Shown here in pieces: positions 57,686-64,000 of a DNA stretch of 64,000 bases; the stretch's first letter is position 1, and each line of letters starts with the position of its first letter. The translations under genes and the position numbers were made by a program. Location: contig NC_133101.1 in assembly GCF_022965805.1 (NCBI RefSeq), positions 17,579,054 to 17,643,053 on the forward strand. Reading direction: 5' to 3'. Origin of the DNA: Primulina eburnea. Taxonomy: Eukaryota > Streptophyta > Magnoliopsida > Lamiales > Gesneriaceae. A model generated the notes under the pieces. The model worked only from the letters and a program-made list of their open reading frames with translations, searched no databases and had not been told where the DNA came from.

Positions 57686-58434
57686 CAGAGACGGATCTAT
57701 TCAAGGGCTGTGCTGGGCTGTAGCCCAGCCCATTTTTTTTTATTTACTTAAGTAAAAATCATTTCCTATATGCCCAGCCCAGCCCACCCCAGCCAAGTCT
57801 AGCCCAAATAAATGATCTGTTTTTTAAGTCAAAAGTTGTGGCCTGTGGGCCATTGCAAGCATAGATGTCATATTCTATATTTAAAATTTTAAAGAATCGA
57901 TAATTGGACTATGTTTAGATAAGTAATTAAAAAAAATTTAATGTTTCATTAGTGGAAAAAAATTTAAAATATTTGTTTGAACAAGTTTTTTATAAAAATT
58001 TTTATAAGGTGATTCGTAAAGATTTTTTGTCTTTAATCGATCAACCTTGCTTGAATATTTGTTTATGAGCCATTGATTCTTGAATTTTGATTGTTTGTTG
58101 TTGAGTCATTGATTGACTAGATTGATTCATCTTGTTTTGACATTACATGTGTCTACCGCCAGTACTGAGTGAGCTTTTTCAGCAATGAAGCATGTGAAGA
58201 CGACACTTCGCAATAAAATGGAGGATGACTTTCTTGCCGATTATTTGACAATCTATATTGAACGAAATTTAACTAAACATATAGATGTAAATTCTATTTT
58301 AGATGAATTTTATGTATTAAAATCTCGTAGGGCACAACTTCGTTCAACAATATAATGTAATTTTTTTTAATAATATATAACTTATTATGTTGAGTTCAAG
58401 ACCTCTCAAACTCATATTCCTGGATCCGTCCCTG
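57686..58434 (+). mobile_element. hAT transposon derivative Z (749 bp)
   Basis: Inverted ends CAGAGACGGATC (57686) and GATCCGTCCCTG (58434), with an 8-bp duplication CATGCATC (57678-57685, 58435-58442). The empty site is in LTR2 near 50270. The size and ends fit a non-autonomous hAT made by internal deletion. A transposase C-terminal remnant is retained at 58143-58355. A 'gggctgtagcccagccca' inverted repeat follows the left end. Confidence 0.92.
58143..58355 (+). pseudogene. hAT transposase C-terminal dimerisation remnant
   Basis: In one frame: VSTASTE, stop TGA (58170-58172), AFSAMKHVKTTLRNKMEDDFLADYL, then IERNLTKHIDVNSILDEF and a terminal TAA at 58353-58355. The S-T-x-x-S-T-E-x-x-F-S motif and the following helix are the conserved hAT dimerisation region. 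The TGA stands where Arg is usual (CGA to TGA). The catalytic part is absent. Confidence 0.87.
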
Positions 58435-58442
58435 CATGCATC

Positions 58443-59025
58443 AAACATATAATATGGTGTGATAGATGAGAAAAAGAAAGATTAAGGCGTGCATTTGCGT
58501 TTAAAACGCTCGAAATACGAATACTGTAGCGGTGAAAGTCGGCGATGAACGGAGGACGATTTCTATTTTTTTCTACACTTTTCTCTTGTCAAAACTCCAC
58601 CAAAAACACATCTTGGGATGCACAGGAGTCTGGTGATCGTTGTTGGAAGGAAGAACGAGGAAGAAAGTCCAAGAACGAAGGTGAAAAAAAAATCAAAATC
58701 TCCCTTGCAAGCATTCCCTATGATTCGGCCGTTTTCCTCCAATTTGAGTTTACGTGAATTTGTGTGTGTGTGTTTCGGTGTGTAGGTGTGTGTGTGTATA
58801 GGTGTCTAGGTTTAAATAAATAAAAAAAACAAAAAGGCTTTTTAACTTCTTAATTAATGGGCTTAATCAATACTAATTTTTTTAAAAAAACAAATTAGGC
58901 CCATTAAAATTAATAAAATCAATAGGCTTAAATTAAAATATTTAAAATATATATTTCCAAAAATCTCCTTATAAAATACATAAAATTCCTTGGTCCCACC
59001 AATTAATTTAAATTTGACCTTAAAA
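58443..59025 (-). repeat. C LTR3, piece 3 (truncated)
   Basis: Continues LTR3 after Z and stops at 'gaccttaaaaat' near 59025. About 300 bp of U3 start, the LTR end and a third internal region are missing relative to LTR2. LTR4 sequence follows directly. Confidence 0.82.
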
Positions 59026-61537
59026 ATAAAAAACGTTTTCATAATCCTATTCATAAACATTTTCATATAAACATAAACATATTCATATCAACATATTCAT
59101 GTCCTCATATTCATATTCATATTAACATATTCATATTCATGTTAATGTTTGTTGAATTCAGATCGTGATTGTGACTCGTATTCTTAAACATACTGGGCGA
59201 TGAATCCATTTACATGTAACCACAGTACTGGGCGGCGGGGAACACCAGCAACACTCTCACCGGTCAACTGGGCCCTGGCCTTACGTAATAACATATCCTC
59301 ATATGGAAATGCAATCGTCGGGGCTCTTTCGGGGGCCTTCTCCCATAGACGGGCTCCCTCGGGGGCTTTTGCCCATAAATGGGTTCCTTCTGGGGCCTTC
59401 TCCCGTAAATGGGCTCCCTCTGAGGCCTTCTCCCCTCACGACATCCCATTCGTATTATCATATCATCGAATTCGTATTCGTATTCGTATCAACGGAAACA
59501 CGATCGTCTGGCTCCCACTGGGACAATAACCCTCATGATATCTCCAACATATTTAGTCACAATTCCTTCACGTCCTTCAACATTTCGTATTCTCATCACT
59601 TAACAAAAACATGCACATAATATCGTTTTTCTTTTAAACCAAGCATGCAACATGTCTTTTAAATGTCAATATTAAATCATAAAAATCATAAAATTTAAAA
59701 ATCATAATTTAACATATTAAAAATAATAAACATCCATGAACATTTTAAAATAAACAATTTAACATATTAAAAATCCGAAAACATTTAAAATAAACATTTT
59801 AACATATAAAAATCATAAAAAGTCATAAACGTTTTAAAATAAACATTTTAACATATTAAATAATGAACATTTAAAATAAAACTTTAACATATTAACATAA
59901 AATTTCATAAACATTTAAAATTGGCATTTTAACATATAAAAGTCATAAACATTAAAAATAAACATATTAACATCATAAAAATTCATAAACATTCATAACC
60001 ATTGAAAATAATCATATTAGTATATAAAACAGCATTCAGGGACACTACCATGACGTTTACTAATTTCTAGGTGTAAAAAGATCGTTTTATCCCTAGAAGT
60101 AAAATTTCACGTTTTTGACATTTTCTTAACTTCATTGATTATATATGTCCCATATAATTATTTAAGCTTACATGAATTTTCTCATATTTTTATTTACCCT
60201 AAAACGAGAAGTTTTAAATTAATCTTTAAATGTGATGTATTAATGTGTTTTAATCCCGAATTAAACCAACCCTTAATATAAAATTTCCAAATTAAAAACT
60301 TAGACTTATAATAATTATTTAAGCTTAAACCTAATTTTCTATATTTTTTTAAGCTTAAATCTAGGCGTTTCCCGATTCGTTTTTAAACTTAGACGTACTT
60401 CCCGATTTTGACTCGTATGGACCCGAAACTTCTCCAAACTTAATCAAACTTGAATCAAATCTTAATAACACCAAAATAACCCATATTCAACCCAAATCAA
60501 GCAAATTAGAACCCATGAACAGCCTAGTCGAAGAGTCCTTTCCCTTAAATAGTCTATTTTCGTTTTTATTTTTTCCCTATTTTTTCCAACCCTCAAACAT
60601 ACACCTAGGGACCCTTAAACATGTGGAAAAACATCCCTTCAAGTACCCCTACCATGGCAGCCCCTTTGTGCATCATTATGAGGAGTTTTAAAATATGAAA
60701 ACACTAGTTTTGTGCATGTATAGCCATAAAAATGAAAATATAAAAGTTGTCTCATGTTTTTCATGCAATCATGTATCAAACAAATAATATGGTGTGAAAG
60801 GTGAGAAAAAGGAGATTAAGGCTTGCCTTTGCGTATTAAACGTACGAATATTCGATGGAGATACGAAGAACTTAGACGTAGGAGACCTTGGCTTGAAACC
60901 CTTGGAGCTTCCACCAAAATTTTCTTCATTTTGATTTGTGTGTGTCGTGTAGTGTGAAGAGTATTTTGGTGTGTGCAAATTCTTCAAAGTGGCGTGAGAT
61001 TGGTGGATGGTTTGAATTGATTATCATATTTTATACTTAATTATTTCCTAACAAGGCTTTAGGCCTATTAAGCCTAAGTTTAGGCCCACTAGTACTTGGT
61101 TAAGATTTAATTAAAATTTTAAGATAGTTTTGTTAAAATAAGTTTGTGAATTTAATAGCCGGGTTGCCAAAAAGTTTGCATTTTAGTATAAAAACCAACA
61201 CCGATAAAATTTACGTCCCGGCGTATAAAATCACATCAAAACTCCATATTTTCAAAAATAAGAAAAAGCATCACCCATATTTTAAATAATTTAAAAAAAT
61301 TATTTATTAAAAACATTTTCTATTTTTTTCAGCCCTCGGTCTCCGTTCCTCGATCGCAACTCGAATAACATTTAAAAATACATTTTAATGCAACCATGTA
61401 GAAAATATATTTTAAACATGTAAATATGCACAACATAATTAATTTATGCAATTAAAGCATTTAATTAAAATACAAGAGAATTTAATAATTCAAATGCATA
61501 TAGTTCGCGTGGACCTTTAAATTTTCGTTGTGTTACA
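59026..61537 (-). repeat. C LTR4, chimeric partial LTR
   Basis: Begins mid-LTR at the equivalent of about 23806 in LTR1. It has a four-unit minisatellite (59321-59440) and follows C LTRs to about 60350. From there to the end it departs from LTR1-3. Its final 400 bp (minus reading: cgatcgaggaacggagaccg, then the 'cgccggaacgtaaattttatcgg' type block) instead match the start of D/D'. It ends GTGTTACA at 61537 next to GATAG. Confidence 0.8.
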
Positions 61538-61542
61538 GATAG

Positions 61543-61941
61543 TGCCTGCAAGAACCATTCTGTTATGGTTAGCGTACAGTACGGTCCCTTCAGCTCATAT
61601 ATCCCGACCGATTCGACAACTATTGGTATATCGAGAGCTGTCAATGAATCGATACTATGTGTCATGTCATAGTTGCATCGATAGTGTAATCTATGAAACC
61701 CCTTTCATAATTACTACCATACTTTGATCATAGATTTCAAACTACATACAAATGATATCACATAGGATATCCATACCCGAAGGTAAGCGGTGAATCCCCG
61801 ACTACAATGCATCGACTCCTATATGTTTCGACAGAACACCCAACCTTGCCACCTGATGACCCTTTGAGAGTCGGTAAACAAGTCAAAGTGTAATGCAAGC
61901 ATATAGAGTCTCAATGTTGTCCCGGGTCATAAGGACTAAGG
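61543..61941 (-). repeat. 5' LTR of copia B, piece 3
   Basis: Resumes B's LTR after C ('tgcctgcaagaacc'; compare 12393 onward) and runs to about the equivalent of 12792. It is then cut by H'. The ORF at 61530 is the counterpart of one at 12392 and is LTR sequence. Confidence 0.92.
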
Positions 61942-64000
61942 TGTAACGAACCGTACTTTTGCTACTTAAAATTTGCGGAAAAATTAAAAAATTTCTTGGA
62001 TACGAAAATAAACTCAATACGGTCGTCACTACATCATTCATTCACCAATAAAAATTTTTCTAAAAGAAAAACTTGCTCACGACATCTCGCATCAAAACAT
62101 AAAATCAGAGTACTAATATTTTCATGCTCAAAAACTAAAAATAACGTAGGCGGTCCTCGGGTTTAGCCTCCCGCTCAGTCCAAGCCAGCTCCTTGGTCCC
62201 CACCTCCTGTCTCCTCATAAACATCCTCACCTGCATCGATCAAGTCTAGTGAGTCTAAAGACTCAACACGTATAAACTGGGAATAACGAGTACTACTTAA
62301 TAAAATCGCATGCATCTTTAAAATAGAACTTACATAACTTAAAACTTGAACTTGTATAATAAACTTGATCATACGTACATACATACTTTGACGTGCCATC
62401 ATCATAAACTTTTCTTAAACATGCTTGCTTACTTGAACATACTTGAACATACATAACTTAATATTTTTCTTTTGTAGAGGCATGTTTCAAAGCAAGTGAC
62501 CCATAACATAATAAGAGCCTGATCAGAATATACCACAGTACTGGGCTGACAAGGACGTATCCACTGCCACATACATCAGGTCCCCGTTCATAATTTAACG
62601 GGCTGGTTTGTCCCCGTTCATAAATTAACGCTTTCCAACCTCGATCTAATCCGTTCATAATTTAACGGGCGGATTGGTCCCCGTTCATAATTTAACGCTT
62701 TCCAATCCTAAACATACTTTGGTCACAAGACAATTAGCATACCTCAAAAACTTAAAATATTTTCTTGCACGTCAACATACTTACTTGGCATTGAGGGATT
62801 CGTTGGACTTCGACTGGGGCCGTTGCTGCAACATACTAACATGAAACTTCATACTTAACTTGCATAATTTAGACGTAGAAATCATACTTACTCTCGAGTT
62901 CAATCATTTCTTAGGACATTCAAAAATTTCCCATGACACGACCTTGATAACCCTTGCACTAAACAATGACATCAAACTCCGAAAACAACTAACAAACCTT
63001 TCCCAAAACGTGAGTACACGGAATCTTTGACCGGGTCCGGGTATGGGTCTGGCTACATACGGTGAAAGGAATACTCGGGAAGAAGAAGGGGCACGGACCC
63101 CGTGCTTGGGTCCGGGTGAGGGTCCGTGTACCTGCGCAAATTCGACACCAAGAGGAAAAAAAAGGCACGGACCCCGTGCCCTGGTCCGTGTGGGGGTCCG
63201 TGTCAACACGCAAAAATGACACTGACGAGGAAACAATGGCACGGATCCCGTGCCTGGGTCCGCGTGCAGGTTCGTGTACCTACTGTGAACGCGAACTTAC
63301 AAAAATTTATGTACATGTTTTGCTTAACTTTTTAGACTCGATTGCACGGACAATGAATCGACACCACGAGACCATCTTGAATAAAAGTGACGAATTTTAC
63401 TGAAATCTATGAAGGAAGGGGGCGGCTGCTGAGTGACTCCAAGAACCCTAATATTTGCTATTAAAATGTGTAATTGAGAATGAATGTGTAAGTGTGTGTG
63501 GTGGCGTGAGTTTTAGTGTGTGTTAACATGTGTGTGTGCGTGTGTTTAGGATAGTAATTAGGGAATAGTTGGTACTAATTAATTAATAAAATTACTAATA
63601 AAAAAGCTAACTCATTTTAACTAAAATAAATTCCTCAATTAGAATAACACACACAAAAATGCTAATTTTAAAAGTTTTAAACTCTCAAAATTACTAAATA
63701 AATGATTAAGCTTAAAAATGCTAAAACTCAATGAATTATTTAAAACGCCCCAATCTTAGCTTAAAATAAATATCATCTTTTAAAATGCCAAAATCGTCCC
63801 CGGTCTCCTCCTCGATCCCGCTTCGAATAAACGCCTGAAACATGAAACTCGAAAAAAATTTCAACGTGCATCATATAAACGTGATAATCTAAAATAATGC
63901 AATTTAAATAAATCGTGCATGACTAAACTCAATTTAAAATTAATTAATTAATTAATAATTAAATAAATACATGGGTTATACGTGTACTGATTTTGGGCTC
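61942..64000 (-). mobile_element. H' : inverted copy of LTR H, runs to window end
   Basis: Starts TGTAACGAACCGTAC (inverse of the H end) and at 64000 has reached GGGCTC, four bases short of the inverse H start. It is about 0.8 kb shorter than H; much of the loss lies between the poly-purine 'gggggcggctgc' block and the hairpin array. Palindrome at 62250-62265; hairpin array at 63085-63260. Whether it is a solo LTR or one end of a full element cannot be told here. Confidence 0.87.
63085..63260. repeat. 74-bp GC-hairpin array in H'
   Basis: Hairpins GGCACGG-ACC-CCGTGC(C) at 63090, 63164 and 63238, exactly 74 bp apart, as in H. Confidence 0.88.

Larger units (their letters stand above)
23274..61537 (-). 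mobile_element. Complex C: tandem non-autonomous LTR array in B's 5' LTR
   Basis: The whole block is flanked by GATAG (23269-23273 and 61538-61542), and its ends are proper LTR ends (TGAAACATC at left; GTGTTACA at right). Inside, in minus orientation, are LTR1 (23274-26275), internal 1 (26276-27274), LTR2 (27275-27891 plus 48795-51140), internal 2 (51141-52047), LTR3 (52048-52665, 56199-57685, 58443-59025) and partial LTR4 (59026-61537). The LTRs are about 3 kb and the internal regions about 1 kb. No gag or pol is present. Insertions in it are D (with E, F, G), D' and hAT Z. The tandem form most likely arose by unequal recombination. Confidence 0.85.
11186..64000 (-). mobile_element. Ty1/copia element B with nested insertions, runs off window
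   Basis: On the minus strand B consists of: 5' LTR (pieces 61941-61543, 23273-22455, 19560-19173), primer site, long leader, gag, protease, integrase remnant, RT, RNase H, polypurine tract (13252-13270) and 3' LTR (13251-11186). Insertions in it are K, H, C and H'. It sits inside gypsy A. About 460 bp of its 5' LTR should remain beyond 64000, by comparison with the 3' LTR. B is defective: integrase core missing, RT catalytic box altered, in-frame stops. Confidence 0.88.

Noticed and set aside
1..64000. Host genes
   Set aside because: Every long ORF belongs to a retroelement or transposon; remaining ORFs under about 140 codons lack domains and sit in LTRs or leaders.

Overview
The window is plant nuclear DNA made almost wholly of nested LTR retrotransposons. 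I found no host protein gene, tRNA gene or CRISPR array. A flowering plant, probably a eudicot, is indicated by: a chromodomain Ty3/gypsy element, a Sirevirus-type Ty1/copia element with an envelope-like ORF, a Cassandra element with a 5S-rRNA-derived LTR, a TRIM, a hAT remnant, AT-rich sequence, and C-to-T decay of coding codons. The envelope-like protein reminds me of Lamiales/Gesneriaceae sequences, but that is only a weak impression. The density and nesting fit pericentromeric heterochromatin. Letters below (A, B, C...) are my own names.

Layout. A (minus strand) is a decayed chromovirus. Its 3' LTR lies at 1-166, 517-1123 and 5328-5922, interrupted by a 350-bp TRIM (T, 168-515) and by a large-LTR non-autonomous element (X, 1124-5327). 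Its pol runs from 5936 to 11185 and is interrupted by a solo LTR (J, 7104-9085, 5-bp duplication TTGTG). A's protease is broken at 11186 by B, a copia element (minus) that continues past the window. B's 3' LTR is 11186-13251 and its internal region 13252-19172. Cassandra (K, 15729-16586) sits exactly in B's gag zinc knuckle. B's 5' LTR is split into three visible pieces by solo LTR H (19561-22449), by the 38-kb complex C (23274-61537, duplication GATAG) and by an inverted H copy (H', from 61942).

C is a tandem LTR-int-LTR-int-LTR array plus a fourth chimeric LTR, all minus strand and with no coding capacity. LTR2 and LTR3 carry the same solo LTR (D at 27892-48794, D' at 52666-56198) at the same site, so that insertion predates the tandem duplication. 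D alone later received E (29201-31617, complete, 631/632-bp LTRs, duplication TCGGG) and F (33453-48471, a rearranged LTR complex partly recombined with Cassandra). F received G (34860-45766, duplication CTTTC), a full-length Sirevirus-type copia. LTR3 also carries a 749-bp hAT derivative (Z, 57686-58434). The deepest chain is A>B>C>D>F>G, six levels.

Function. Every autonomous-type element here is damaged. A has in-frame stops and a frameshift. B lacks its integrase core and has a changed RT catalytic box. G keeps long gag, pol and envelope-like frames, but has TAG stops and an in-frame RT deletion that removes the catalytic box. X, C and E have no ORFs; their PBS, PPT and the block before the PPT resemble those of an A-type chromovirus, so they look like trans-mobilised passengers. 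The most unusual signals are: (1) a TATA-preceded antisense ORF and a G-box between G's pol and envelope-like ORF; (2) exact 72- and 74-bp arrays of GC-rich hairpins in unrelated LTRs; (3) a 16-bp palindrome kept in eleven LTR copies; (4) the Cassandra/F recombinant.
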